From: Synechococcus sp. CCY 0621 | Lineage (GTDB): Bacteria; Cyanobacteriota; Cyanobacteriia; PCC-6307; Cyanobiaceae | DNA length: 64,000 bases | Direction of reading: 5' to 3' | NCBI RefSeq assembly: GCF_019038465.1 | Contig: NZ_JAFKRH010000006.1 | Span: forward strand, 1-64,000 | In this document: piece by piece, positions 26,120-34,332 of the stretch | Layout: the number at the start of each line of letters is the position of its first letter | Numbering within the stretch: the stretch's first letter is position 1 | The notes under the pieces: model-generated | Databases searched by the model: none | Seen by the model: the letters and a program-made list of their open reading frames with translations, nothing else | What the model was told of the DNA's origin: nothing | Translations under genes and position numbers: made by a program

Positions 26120-26667
26120 TGGCTGAGCCCGTTTGCCATCGTTTCGCCCTGTGTTCCTTCGATGGCGGCACCACGTCGCCGGCCCTCCAAATGGGGGGCG
26201 AGATCAGCCGGGTTAAGTCGCGTCTCCGGCTCAGCGTTCGGCTCGGGGGAGCGATCGAGGCGGTGCGACTGTCGCCGCCGGTCGCGTCACCCTCGCGCCA
26301 GGACGGTCTGTGGTCCACGACCTGCTTCGAGTGCTTCTGGGGCGTCGAGGGGGAGCGGCCCTACTGGGAGCTGAATCTTTCCCCTGCCGGCCACTGGAAC
26401 CTGTACCGGTTGGAGGCGTACCGCGATGGCCTGCGGCCGGAGCCCGGCTACGACCTGCCACCGCATCGCCTCGTCCGCGACGCCGGTGGGCTGTCAGTGC
26501 ACCTGGATCTACGGCTGCCGCCGGCGATTCCAACGGAGGCCCCGCTGCAGGTGGCGATCACCAGCGTGATCGAAGATCGCAACGGACGCCTGAGTTACTG
26601 GGCCCTGGCCCATCCGGGGGCCGAACCCGATTTCCACCGGAGAGACGCGTTCCTGCTGCGCCTCTGA
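26119..26667 (+). CDS. DOMON-like domain protein
   Basis: A 182-aa protein starting at ATG 26119, which shares a base with the kinase stop. It is a beta-rich protein with GLWSTTCFECFWGVEGE, YWELNLSPAGHWNLYR, LSVHLDLRLPP and LSYWALAHPGAEPDFH, the pattern of the DOMON-like family found in cyanobacteria and proteobacteria. DOMON-fold proteins bind haem or sugars; here there is no signal peptide, so it is cytoplasmic. The pairing with a sugar-kinase-like gene suggests carbohydrate binding, which is inference. It converges with lipA 24 nt away. Confidence 0.8.
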   Translation: MAEPVCHRFALCSFDGGTTSPALQMGGEISRVKSRLRLSVRLGGAIEAVRLSPPVASPSRQDGLWSTTCFECFWGVEGERPYWELNLSPAGHWNLYRLEAYRDGLRPEPGYDLPPHRLVRDAGGLSVHLDLRLPPAIPTEAPLQVAITSVIEDRNGRLSYWALAHPGAEPDFHRRDAFLLRL

Positions 26668-26691
26668 GAACGTTGGCCATGGCGTTGGGCC

Positions 26692-27600
26692 TCATCCGGC
26701 GGCGTGGTAGCTGCTGCGCACCAATGGGCCACTGCGCACCTGGGCAAACCCCATGGAGCGGGCGGTGTCGCCCAGCTGCTCGAACTCCTCCGGTGTCCAA
26801 TAGCGGGCCACGGGGATGTGGGCCAGGGAGGGGCGCAGGTACTGGCCCAGGGTGAGGCGCTGGCAGCCGGCGGCCCGCAGGTGCTCCAGGGTGGCCACCA
26901 CCTCCTGGGCCGTTTCGCCGAGCCCGAGCATCAGACCGGATTTGGTGGGAATTTCCGGCGCCAGTTCCCGGGCCGCTGCCAGCAGCTCCAGGGAACGGCC
27001 ATAGGTGGCACCGCGGCGCACTTCCCCCTGCAGGCGTTCCACCGTCTCCAGGTTGTGGTTGAAGCACACCGGCGCAGCCGCCAGCACCGCCGCCAGCCGT
27101 TGCCGCTGGGCCCGGCGGCCCTGCTCGGGGTCGGCATGGCCGCCCCAGAAATCGGGGGTGAGCACCTCGATCAGCACCTGCGGATCGCGGCGGCGGATCG
27201 CCCTGATGGCGGCGGTGAACAGGCTGGCGCCATGGTCGGCCAGGTCGTCGCGGGCCACGGCGGTGAGCACCACATAACGCAGGTTGAGCACCTGCACCGC
27301 CTCCGCTACCCGCTCCGCCTCGTCTGCGTCGAGGGACAGCGGCGCCCTGCCCTTGTCCACCTGGCAGAAGGCGCAGCTGCGGGTGCAGATCGGGCCCCCC
27401 AGCAGGAAGGTGGCCGTGCCGGCGGCGTAGCACTCGCCCCGGTTGGGACAGCGCCCCTCCTCGCAGATGGTGTGCAGCCGCTGCTCCCGGACCACACCCT
27501 GGACCCGTTCGGTGGCTGACGCCTCACCGAGGGGGCGACGGATCCACTCCGGCAGCCGCTGCGTCGGGGGGATGGCGCTGTAGCGGCTGGTGGCGGTCAT
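26692..27600 (-). CDS. lipA: lipoyl synthase
   Basis: A 302-aa radical SAM enzyme, full length. The auxiliary cluster ligands are Cys46, Cys51 and Cys57 ([13 protein letters not shown]) and the radical SAM motif is Cys72-x3-Cys76-x2-Cys79 (CTRSCAFC). [26 protein letters not shown] and the C-terminal RSS in [10 protein letters not shown] are family marks, as is GLMLGLGET. It inserts two sulfur atoms into octanoyl groups bound to lipoyl domains. The recR stop/lipA context: lipA ends 24 nt from the DOMON-like gene and its start lies 24 nt downstream of recR on the same strand. Confidence 0.95.
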   Translation of the reverse strand: MTATSRYSAIPPTQRLPEWIRRPLGEASATERVQGVVREQRLHTICEEGRCPNRGECYAAGTATFLLGGPICTRSCAFCQVDKGRAPLSLDADEAERVAEAVQVLNLRYVVLTAVARDDLADHGASLFTAAIRAIRRRDPQVLIEVLTPDFWGGHADPEQGRRAQRQRLAAVLAAAPVCFNHNLETVERLQGEVRRGATYGRSLELLAAARELAPEIPTKSGLMLGLGETAQEVVATLEHLRAAGCQRLTLGQYLRPSLAHIPVARYWTPEEFEQLGDTARSMGFAQVRSGPLVRSSYHAAG

Positions 27601-27624
27601 GGTGTCGCGGTCAGGCGTCGGGGT

Positions 27625-28224
27625 TCATTCCATCCGCCGGCGTCCTTCAAACGCTCGGGCCAGGGTCACCTCGTCGGCATACTCCAGCTCCCCCCCCACC
27701 GGCAACCCGTAGGCGATGCGGGTGACGCTGGTGAAGGGTTTGAGCAGCCGGGCCAGGTAGAGGCTGGTGGTGTCCCCCTCGACGCTGGGGGTGAGGGCCA
27801 GGATCACCTCGATGACACCCTCCCGGTCGACCCGCTCCACCAGCGGCTGGATCTGCAACAGCTCCGGACCGATGCCATCCATCGGCGAGATCAGTCCGCC
27901 CAGCACGTGGTAGAGGCCATGGAATTCGCGGCTTCGTTCCATCGCCAGCAGGTCGCGGGAGTCGGCCACCACACAGATCTGGCCGTTGCGCCGCTCCTCG
28001 TTGCGGCAGATCTCGCAGAACTCCTCAGCGGAAAGATGGAAACAGCGACGGCATTGCCCCACCTGGCTGCGGGCTGCCAGCAGGGCATCAGCGAAGCTGC
28101 GGATCTGTTCTTCCGGCTGGCGCAGTAGGTGCAGGGCCAGCCGCTGCGCCGTGCGGGGCCCGATGCCCGGCAGGCGTTCGAACTGGTCGATCAGCCGGGC
28201 CAGGGGTCGGGTGAAACCGCTCAG
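27625..28224 (-). CDS. recR: recombination mediator RecR
   Basis: About 199 aa, the normal RecR length, if counted from the CTG at 28224. The helix-hairpin-helix ([20 protein letters not shown], then AQRLALHLL) is followed by a zinc finger ([16 protein letters not shown]) and a Toprim domain ([30 protein letters not shown]). No ATG, GTG or TTG occurs in frame upstream of the HhH region; the first GTG is internal at 28062. So the real start must be a rare codon such as CTG, or a sequence error exists. RecR works with RecF/RecO to load RecA at gaps. Confidence 0.9.
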   Translation of the reverse strand: MSGFTRPLARLIDQFERLPGIGPRTAQRLALHLLRQPEEQIRSFADALLAARSQVGQCRRCFHLSAEEFCEICRNEERRNGQICVVADSRDLLAMERSREFHGLYHVLGGLISPMDGIGPELLQIQPLVERVDREGVIEVILALTPSVEGDTTSLYLARLLKPFTSVTRIAYGLPVGGELEYADEVTLARAFEGRRRME

Positions 28225-28331
28225 CGAACCGGCTGCAGGTGGGCTGAATCTAGGCGGCCCGCTCGCGCCGGGCAGGGCGCCGGGTGAGGATGGCAGCGGC
28301 TCTCGCCAGCTCCCCTGCCCCGCCCCGTGCC

Positions 28332-28925
28332 ATGGGTTTCCCTGCCACCCACCCGCCCGTTCCCCCCGCCGCCACTGGGCGCTCGCGTTGGGGCGGATCT
28401 CTGGTCGCGGCCCTGCTGCTGAGCCTGATGCTGGTGGGCTGCAGCGCCGCCGCCGCGGGTCTGAATTCCTTCCAGAGCCCGGATGGCCGCTATGCCTTCC
28501 TCTATCCCACCGGTTGGACCCGGGTGCAGGTCAGCAATGGTCCCCAGGTGGTTTTCCACGACCTGATCAACAGCGACGAGACCCTCAGCCTTGTGGTCTC
28601 CGAGGTCACCCCCGACCGGGATCTCAGCCAGCTGGGCAGCGCTGTCGAGGTGGGCGAGACCCTGCGCCGCAGCGTCATCTCACCGGAAGGCAGCGGCCGC
28701 GACGCCGAACTGGTGGAGGCCCATGAGCGGGAGCAGGGCGGCCGCACCTACTACGACCTGGAGTACACGGTCCATCTGGCCGACCGGGATCGCCACGAGC
28801 TCGCCACCGTGGTGGTGGATCGCGGCCGGCTCTACACCTTTGCCGCCAGCACCAACGAAGCCCGCTGGAACAAGGTGAAGGACCTGTTCGCCGTCGTGAT
28901 CGGCTCCTTCACGCTGCAGATCTAG
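28332..28925 (+). CDS. PsbP-like lipoprotein (CyanoP)
   Basis: A 197-aa protein from the ATG at 28332. A lipoprotein signal is clear: basic start, [15 protein letters not shown] with Cys at about residue 37. The mature domain starts [20 protein letters not shown], the PsbP signature, followed by [20 protein letters not shown] and YYDLEYTV, with a final VIGSFTL. CyanoP binds early photosystem II assembly forms on the lumenal side. It is 2 nt before the FAD-oxidoreductase GTG, so the two are probably one transcript. Other PsbP-domain proteins are an alternative, but the lipobox favours CyanoP. Confidence 0.88.
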   Translation: MGFPATHPPVPPAATGRSRWGGSLVAALLLSLMLVGCSAAAAGLNSFQSPDGRYAFLYPTGWTRVQVSNGPQVVFHDLINSDETLSLVVSEVTPDRDLSQLGSAVEVGETLRRSVISPEGSGRDAELVEAHEREQGGRTYYDLEYTVHLADRDRHELATVVVDRGRLYTFAASTNEARWNKVKDLFAVVIGSFTLQI

Positions 28926-28927
28926 GG

Positions 28928-29992
28928 GTGTCCGCCCCCGGCCGGCTGACCATCGTGGGGGGCGGCCTGGCAGGCAGCCTGCTGGCCCTTGAGCTGGCGG
29001 AGCGGGGTCTGGCGGTGACCCTGGTGGATGGGGGGGAGGCCACGGCCACGGCCCTCAGCTACGGCGGGGTGGCCTGGTGGGCCGGGGCTCCGGGGCCCCT
29101 GGGCCCGTTGCTGCGCCAGGCCCCCGCCCGCTGGCGACGGCTGCAGTCCCGCCATGGCCCCCTCGGCTGGCGCCGCTGCGGTCTGCGCCTCCATGGCGGC
29201 GGCTGGGGCAGCTCCCTGCTGCGCCCCCCCTTCGCCCAGGTGGACACCGCCATGCTGATGGCGGCCCTGCCCCAGGTGCTGGCGGCCGCTGGGGTGGAGC
29301 GGCAGCGGGCGCGGGTCGTGGCCCCGCCGCGGGCGGTGGCCGCTGGCTGGCAGCTGGAGCTGGAGTCCGGTGGCCCCCTGCTGGCGGAGCAGGTGGTGCT
29401 GGCGGCCGGGGCCGGTTGCCGCTCCCTCGCCCCGTTATTGCCGGACCGTCTCCGCGTCAGCTGGGCCGGGGTGCTGGCCATGCCGGCGCGGCCGAGGCTG
29501 CTGCCGTCCTCGGGTCGTCCTTGGTGGCGGCATGCCGTGCAGCGCCGGATCGTCCAGCCACGCCACTGGCAGCGTCCCGTCCTGGAGCGGGCGGCGCCGG
29601 GGTTGGGGGAGGAACGCTGGATCGTCGATGCCGGTTGCGCCCCTTGGGGCGAGGGGTTGTTGCTGGGCCAGATCAGCCTGGTGCGGCCGGGCCTGGACAG
29701 TGGCGAGCCACCAGAGGCGGCGGCCATGGAGGGCCGTCTGCGCCAGGGTCTCGCGGGCCTCGACCCGTTGCTGGCGGCCCTGCCTGGTCCCTATCGGCAG
29801 GTGCCGGTGGCCTTTTGCACCGACGGGCTGCCCCTGGTGGGCCCGCTGCCGGGGGCGGCTGGCCTGTGGGTGTTCAGTGGTTTTGGTGGGGCCTTCGCCC
29901 AGGTGCCGGTGCTGGCTCCGCTGCTGGCCGATGTGATCGCGGGTGTGGCCGATGGCAGGGTCCTGGCCCGATTGGGCGTTCAGGCGGGCTGA
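28928..29992 (+). CDS. FAD-dependent oxidoreductase, glycine-oxidase/DadA-like
   Basis: A 354-aa protein starting at a GTG at 28928, directly after the PsbP-like gene. The N-terminal dinucleotide fold is clear (LTIVGGGLAGSLLALELAER with the GxGxxG pattern), followed by an acidic end of the second strand (LVDGG). The C-terminus ends with VAFCTDGLPLVGPLPG and LWVFSGFGGAFAQVP, typical of DAO-family oxidases. It probably oxidises an amine or amino acid with FAD. The substrate cannot be read. It precedes the adaptor gene by 20 nt. Confidence 0.85.
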   Translation: MSAPGRLTIVGGGLAGSLLALELAERGLAVTLVDGGEATATALSYGGVAWWAGAPGPLGPLLRQAPARWRRLQSRHGPLGWRRCGLRLHGGGWGSSLLRPPFAQVDTAMLMAALPQVLAAAGVERQRARVVAPPRAVAAGWQLELESGGPLLAEQVVLAAGAGCRSLAPLLPDRLRVSWAGVLAMPARPRLLPSSGRPWWRHAVQRRIVQPRHWQRPVLERAAPGLGEERWIVDAGCAPWGEGLLLGQISLVRPGLDSGEPPEAAAMEGRLRQGLAGLDPLLAALPGPYRQVPVAFCTDGLPLVGPLPGAAGLWVFSGFGGAFAQVPVLAPLLADVIAGVADGRVLARLGVQAG

Positions 29993-30012
29993 CAGGTGGG
30001 CACCCATCCAGC

Positions 30013-31368
30013 ATGCTGGCGGCAATGGCCACCTCCGCTCCCCCCACAGGTGCAGTGCCGCCAAGCCGGCCGGTTGGTGGCCTGCGCCGCCGCTGGCGGG
30101 GCCTCGGTGATCGCGGCCAGGTGGGGGCGTGCCTGGTGGCGATGGGCGGAGCCCTGGGCCTGTGGGTGCTTTTCTGGCCCGTGCCCACGGAGGTGATGGG
30201 GCAGGGAGTGCTGCTCTACCCCAACACGGCCGGTCTGCTGGATGCCCGCGCTGGCGGCCAGGTGCGACGCCTGCGGGTGACCGTGGGGCAGGAGGTGCGC
30301 AAGGGGCAGGTGCTGATGGAGCTCTACCTGCCGGTGCTCGACCGCCAGCTGCAACAGCAACGCGGCAACCTGGCCCAGCTGGAGCGCGATGACCGCGAGC
30401 TCGACCGCCGGGATGTCCTGCGGCTGGCCAGCGAGAAGCTCAGTGTCGACACCTCTCTGGCCAAGCTGGCCCAGGATCGACGTCGCTACGAGGAGTTGGC
30501 GGCCACCTACGCGGAGAAGGTGCGCAACCTGCGCTGGCTGAGCCAGCGGGAGGTGGTGGCTCCCCTGGCCTCCGAGGTGGTGGCGGCCGAGCAGGGTCTG
30601 ACCAGCACCAGCGTCAGTCTCGATGCGGTCAGGATCCAGGAGAAGGAGCTGCTGACCAGCTACGAGCAGGTCAAGCTCGACATCCAGACCCAGGCCTTGC
30701 GGCGCCGCTATCAGATCGATGACATGCGCCGCCAGATCCGGGTCACCGAGGCCCGCCTGGCCTACGACGGCCAGGTGCTGGCCGACCGGGACGGCACGGT
30801 GCTGGATCTGCAGGTGATCCAGGGCCAGACGGTCGCCACCGGCCAGCGCCTCGGCACCCTGGGCCGGGCCACCGCCCCCACCGGCGAGCGGGCACCGCTG
30901 CTGCGGGCTGTGGCCTATTTTGCCCCTGCCGATGCCCGGCGTCTGCCGGCGGGCCTGCCGGTGGAGGTGGTGCCCCTCTGGGACCAGCGGGGCCGGTTCG
31001 GCGGCATCGTGGGCAAGGTGACCCAGGTGCTCGCCCTGCCAGCCACGGAAGAAGACATCTCCACCACCATCGGCAATCCCCAGCTGGCCCGGGACCTGCT
31101 CAAACGGGGTCCGGTGATGCGCACGGAGATCGAGCTGGAGCGGGACCCCGCCAGCCGGGACGGCTACCGCTGGACCCTTTCAGGGGGCAGTGGTGTTTTC
31201 CCGGTGCGTGAAGGCCTCACCATCGCCGCCCATGCCTACGTGGAGTGGCGCACGCCGATCACCTATGTGCTGCCCGGGCTGCGCTCCCTCACCGGCGGCT
31301 ACCGCACGTTGCGCATGGACCGCCTCTGGGATCGCCCCTCCCTGCGCCAGAGCGGGCCGGTGCCATGA
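30013..31368 (+). CDS. HlyD-type membrane fusion protein, NHLM-system-like
   Basis: A 451-aa adaptor from ATG 30013 (ATG 30025 is an alternative). It has one membrane anchor near residues 36-53 (VGACLVAMGGALGLWVLFWP), a lipoyl half (GQVRRLRVTVGQEVRKGQVL), a long coiled-coil arm (about residues 110-260), and the second half (DGTVLDLQVIQGQTVATGQRLG). The C-terminus, with GYRWTLSGG and RTPITYVLPGLRSLTGG, resembles secretion proteins of the NHLM bacteriocin group. No partner ABC exporter or peptide gene is adjacent. Its stop overlaps the following small gene. It should link an inner-membrane pump to a TolC-like channel. Confidence 0.85.
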   Translation: MLAAMATSAPPTGAVPPSRPVGGLRRRWRGLGDRGQVGACLVAMGGALGLWVLFWPVPTEVMGQGVLLYPNTAGLLDARAGGQVRRLRVTVGQEVRKGQVLMELYLPVLDRQLQQQRGNLAQLERDDRELDRRDVLRLASEKLSVDTSLAKLAQDRRRYEELAATYAEKVRNLRWLSQREVVAPLASEVVAAEQGLTSTSVSLDAVRIQEKELLTSYEQVKLDIQTQALRRRYQIDDMRRQIRVTEARLAYDGQVLADRDGTVLDLQVIQGQTVATGQRLGTLGRATAPTGERAPLLRAVAYFAPADARRLPAGLPVEVVPLWDQRGRFGGIVGKVTQVLALPATEEDISTTIGNPQLARDLLKRGPVMRTEIELERDPASRDGYRWTLSGGSGVFPVREGLTIAAHAYVEWRTPITYVLPGLRSLTGGYRTLRMDRLWDRPSLRQSGPVP

Positions 31369-31556
31369 GCGAGCGGCGCCGCTGGCAGATCCGTAACCCC
31401 CTGCTGCGCCAGGAGCTCCCCTGGCTGGTCAGTGAGGTGGTGCTGCTGGTGGTGTTGTGCAACGCCAATCCGCCGGAACTGTGGTTCTGGCTGGTGGTGC
31501 TGGTGGTGATCCTGGGGTACCGGATCGAGCGCTGGATCTCCTCCCGGCCGGAGTGA
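31365..31556 (+). CDS. 63-aa membrane protein downstream of the adaptor
   Basis: A 63-aa protein starting at an ATG that overlaps the adaptor stop (ATGA), so it is certainly translated with it. Two closely spaced hydrophobic stretches (EVVLLVVLCNA and WFWLVVLVVILGY) form one or two membrane passes between basic ends (MSERRRWQIR; RIERWISSR). I do not recognise the family. Its linkage suggests an accessory part of the adaptor's complex. Confidence 0.7.
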   Translation: MSERRRWQIRNPLLRQELPWLVSEVVLLVVLCNANPPELWFWLVVLVVILGYRIERWISSRPE

Positions 31557-31558
31557 TC

Positions 31559-31574
31559 GCCAGTCGTCACTGGC
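31559..31574 (+). terminator. short hairpin after the adaptor/small-membrane-protein genes
   Basis: GCCAGT and ACTGGC are perfect 6-bp arms around CGTC, 3 nt after the stop of the 63-aa gene, in the convergent gap before the diguanylate cyclase gene end. CTCCTT follows, not a true U-run, so termination is only likely. Confidence 0.4.
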
Positions 31575-31616
31575 CTCCTTGCGCGCTGGAGCGGCTCGTA
31601 CGATCCGGTGAGCCGT

Positions 31617-32711
31617 TCAGCCGGTGGTGGTGTCCCTGTGGGCGAAGCCCGACCAAGAGGATCCTGCGGCAGCCGGGACATCGCCGGAGTCACTTTCCTC
31701 ACAACGGAGCCGCTTGATCTCGCGCATCAGCGCATCGCCATCAGCAAGCAATTCGGCGATTGTTTCATGTCTCTCGGGTTGATAGGAGGTGATTCCATAG
31801 CTGAAATCAATGTCGTTATTTTTGCCCGAAAGTCTGTTGTCGTGGACCAAAGCATCCTTGATGCGGTGGATAACCGTCTCTGACTGCTCGCGGGTGGAAT
31901 TGATCAGCAGCACCACGAACTCGTCACCACCCAGCCTGGCAACGACATCGGAATCCCGACAGACGTCCTTGATCAGATCGGCAAAGGCGATCAGGACTCG
32001 ATTGCCTTCTTCAGGGCCGTGGAGGTCATTGATGGTCTTGAAATGATCGAGATCAAGGTAAAGCAGTGAGACAGGAAAGCCCTGGCGGGTGCACAACTGC
32101 AGACTCTGCTGGGCAAGGGCAACGAATCCGCGTCTGTTTTCGAGGCCGGTGAGCCCATCTTTGGTGGCCAGCAGGGTGGCTGCTAACTGCTGCTCCACCA
32201 GGCTGGCCAGATCCTTCAGGATCTCAATCTGCCTCTGATCCAGGGATCGGGGCGAATGATCGGCAATGCAGAGAGTGCCGAGTTTGCGCTGATCAAGGGT
32301 CAGCGGGCATCCGGCGTAAAACCGAATGTGGGGTTCATTCGCCACCATGGGATTATCGATGAAACGCTCATCCTCAAGCGTATCTTCGACGATCAATATA
32401 TCGGGACAGGTAATCGTGTGTCCGCAGAAGGAAACGCTTCGGGCAACTTCAGAGATTTCCAGGCCCATGCAGGATTTGAACCATTGGCGATCTTCATCCA
32501 CAAACCCGATCACGCAGATCGGCACCTCGAAGATCCGCGCCGTCAATCGGGTCAGCCTGTCAAAACAGACGTCATATCCTGTATCGAGGAGCCGCAGGGA
32601 GCGGAGCTTGGCGAGGCGGAGCTTTTCGTCCTCTGGAGCTTTGGGTGATTTCAATGCATCCCTCTTGAATTCATGGCTAGATGATGGGAGTGATCTGGAG
32701 GGGGGAAACAA
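31617..32711 (-). CDS. GAF-GGDEF diguanylate cyclase
   Basis: A 364-aa protein. Residues about 40-185 are a GAF sensor domain (LLDTGYDVCFDRLTRLTARI, SFCGHTI, IRFYAGCPLTL, LGTLCIADHSPR). Residues about 190-335 are a GGDEF domain: TKDGLTGLENRRGF, LLYLDLDHFKTINDLHG and the intact active site RLGGDEFVV. RDSD five residues before GGDEF is an inhibitory I-site. It should make cyclic di-GMP from GTP, controlled by the ligand of the GAF domain. No EAL domain is present. Base composition is noticeably less GC-rich than the neighbours, hinting at later acquisition. It converges with the small membrane gene. Confidence 0.93.
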   Translation of the reverse strand: MFPPSRSLPSSSHEFKRDALKSPKAPEDEKLRLAKLRSLRLLDTGYDVCFDRLTRLTARIFEVPICVIGFVDEDRQWFKSCMGLEISEVARSVSFCGHTITCPDILIVEDTLEDERFIDNPMVANEPHIRFYAGCPLTLDQRKLGTLCIADHSPRSLDQRQIEILKDLASLVEQQLAATLLATKDGLTGLENRRGFVALAQQSLQLCTRQGFPVSLLYLDLDHFKTINDLHGPEEGNRVLIAFADLIKDVCRDSDVVARLGGDEFVVLLINSTREQSETVIHRIKDALVHDNRLSGKNNDIDFSYGITSYQPERHETIAELLADGDALMREIKRLRCEESDSGDVPAAAGSSWSGFAHRDTTTG

Positions 32712-32777
32712 TCTGGAAGGGACGAAACCAGCTTGCTAAGGCCAGCTTGGATAACGGGCGTTGCATGGTGAGCTTTT

Positions 32778-32803
32778 GAGGCCAGCGATGGACTGATGGC
32801 CTC
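32778..32803. other. inverted repeat in the 32712-32922 intergenic region
   Basis: GAGGCCA (32778-32784) and TGGCCTC (32797-32803) are perfect arms with a 12-nt loop, between the diguanylate cyclase promoter region and the end of the ClC gene. On the ClC strand AAAAGCTC follows, not a U-tract. The rest of this 211-nt, rather AT-rich stretch shows no coding signs. Confidence 0.3.
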
Positions 32804-32922
32804 TAAGCCCGCAAGAGACAATTGATACAATAGCCCATTTCGCCCGAGTTTTTGCTGTCTTTTGTCCAATGGCTGGGACTTCAGTTATTCAGCCAATCGA
32901 ACAAATGTTGAAGCCCGAAGAC

Positions 32923-34332
32923 TCAGTCTGCTTTCATTCTTTCTGCCCCGCTGTTTCCGTGCGCCTCAAGCCAGCGTTCCAGCTGCACCTCGTTCCAGGT
33001 GTCCGCCGACACCCAGCGCCCGATCGGTGCCGCCAGGGCGGCCACGAGCAGCAGCAGGGGGATCAGGGCGCCATTGCCGGCGATCTGGGCCACGAAAAGG
33101 GCGCAGAACAACGGGGTGCGGCAGGCGCCGCTGAACAGGGCCGTCGCTCCTGTCCACACGAGCAACTGCCGTTCCAGGGGCGGCAGATCGCCGATCAGGG
33201 GTCCCGCCAGCAGCGCCCCCAGGGACATGGCGTCATGCATCACACCACCGGGGGCGCCGATGGCGATGCTGAGCACCGAGGCCAGCAGGCGCCAGGGCAA
33301 CACCTCGAGGCCCGGTCGATCCTCGCCATAGGCCATGCGCAGGATCAGCAGCTGGCCGTCGTTGAGACTCCAGCCATCGCTGGCAACGGCCGCCAGGCTG
33401 ATCACCAGGGCCGCCCCCAGGGCCCAGAGCAGGGGTCTTGGAATGGCGGATCCGCCTGGGCGGGCCGGCCTTGAGAGCCAGTGGCTCCAGCGGCTGGCCA
33501 TCCAGGCGGTGCTCGCTGCGAACACCCCCCCCAGCCACCCGGCCCCCAGGGTCAGAAGCAGGGCTGGTGCGATCAGGTGCCCGCCCCCGCCCACCAGCAG
33601 GGAGACACCGGCGTGGTGGGCGGGAGCCGCCTCGGCCGTGCTCTCCCAGAGGCCGGTGGCGGCCCCGATCACCACCCCCAGGGCCGTGGTCAGCAGGGTG
33701 CCGTTGATCAGGGCCGCCGAGCGACGCTGACACAGCTCCTCGACGGCGTAGGTGACCCCCAGCAGGACGGAGTTGAAGGCGATACCAAGCCCGGCTCCTG
33801 CACCGGTCGCCAGCAGCACCGGCAGGGGCAGGCGCCTGAGGGGGGCCAGCCAGTTCCGCAGCGCCAGCAGCAGGCTGGCGCCCAGGGAGGCGGAGGGGGA
33901 TTCCAGGCCCACCGTGAGGCTGGCGCCATGGGTGAGCAGCAGGAGCGGCAGGCGGGTCAGCTGGCGCCTCAGATCAAGTGAGACAAGGGCCGCGGAGCGG
34001 GCCGGACCCATCTGCACCCGTTCCAGCTGCAGGGCCTGCACCCCGGTGAGGCCGCCTCCCCTGCCGCCCTTCAGGGGGCCGTTCGCCAGCAGGCTCAGCA
34101 GCACCGTGCCGGCGAACACCAACAGCAGGCTTCCTCCGGGGACGCCGCCGCCGCCGTCGCCCAGGGGCCAGGCCCGCTGCAGGCGGAATCCCAGGGCCGA
34201 GAGCCATTGGTAGGGCTGCAGCAACAGCAGCAGTGGCAGCGCGGCCAGCAGCAGGGCGATGACCTGGCCCCGCCCCAGGTTCCCGGAACGCCGGGCCTCG
34301 GAGGCGTCGATCGCTTCGGGGCTTGGCGTCAT
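32923..34332 (-). CDS. ClC-type chloride channel/transporter
   Basis: A 469-aa membrane protein with roughly ten or more hydrophobic helices. ClC signs are GRGGGLTGVQAL, VGLESPSASLGASL at the place of the GxEGP selectivity motif, FNSVLLGVTYAVEEL, and SGACRTPLFCALFVAQIAGN near the end. The Glu in GLESPS may be the gating glutamate, though the motif is divergent. The start at 34332 gives an ATGA overlap with the TolC-like stop. It may move chloride or another anion, possibly with proton exchange, at the plasma membrane. It is the last gene of the 39.5-32.9 kb operon. Confidence 0.78.
   Translation of the reverse strand: MTPSPEAIDASEARRSGNLGRGQVIALLLAALPLLLLLQPYQWLSALGFRLQRAWPLGDGGGGVPGGSLLLVFAGTVLLSLLANGPLKGGRGGGLTGVQALQLERVQMGPARSAALVSLDLRRQLTRLPLLLLTHGASLTVGLESPSASLGASLLLALRNWLAPLRRLPLPVLLATGAGAGLGIAFNSVLLGVTYAVEELCQRRSAALINGTLLTTALGVVIGAATGLWESTAEAAPAHHAGVSLLVGGGGHLIAPALLLTLGAGWLGGVFAASTAWMASRWSHWLSRPARPGGSAIPRPLLWALGAALVISLAAVASDGWSLNDGQLLILRMAYGEDRPGLEVLPWRLLASVLSIAIGAPGGVMHDAMSLGALLAGPLIGDLPPLERQLLVWTGATALFSGACRTPLFCALFVAQIAGNGALIPLLLLVAALAAPIGRWVSADTWNEVQLERWLEAHGNSGAERMKAD

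Noticed and set aside
30013-31368. NHLM bacteriocin export cluster
   Set aside because: Only the adaptor is present; no peptidase-ABC exporter, second ABC protein or precursor gene is near it.
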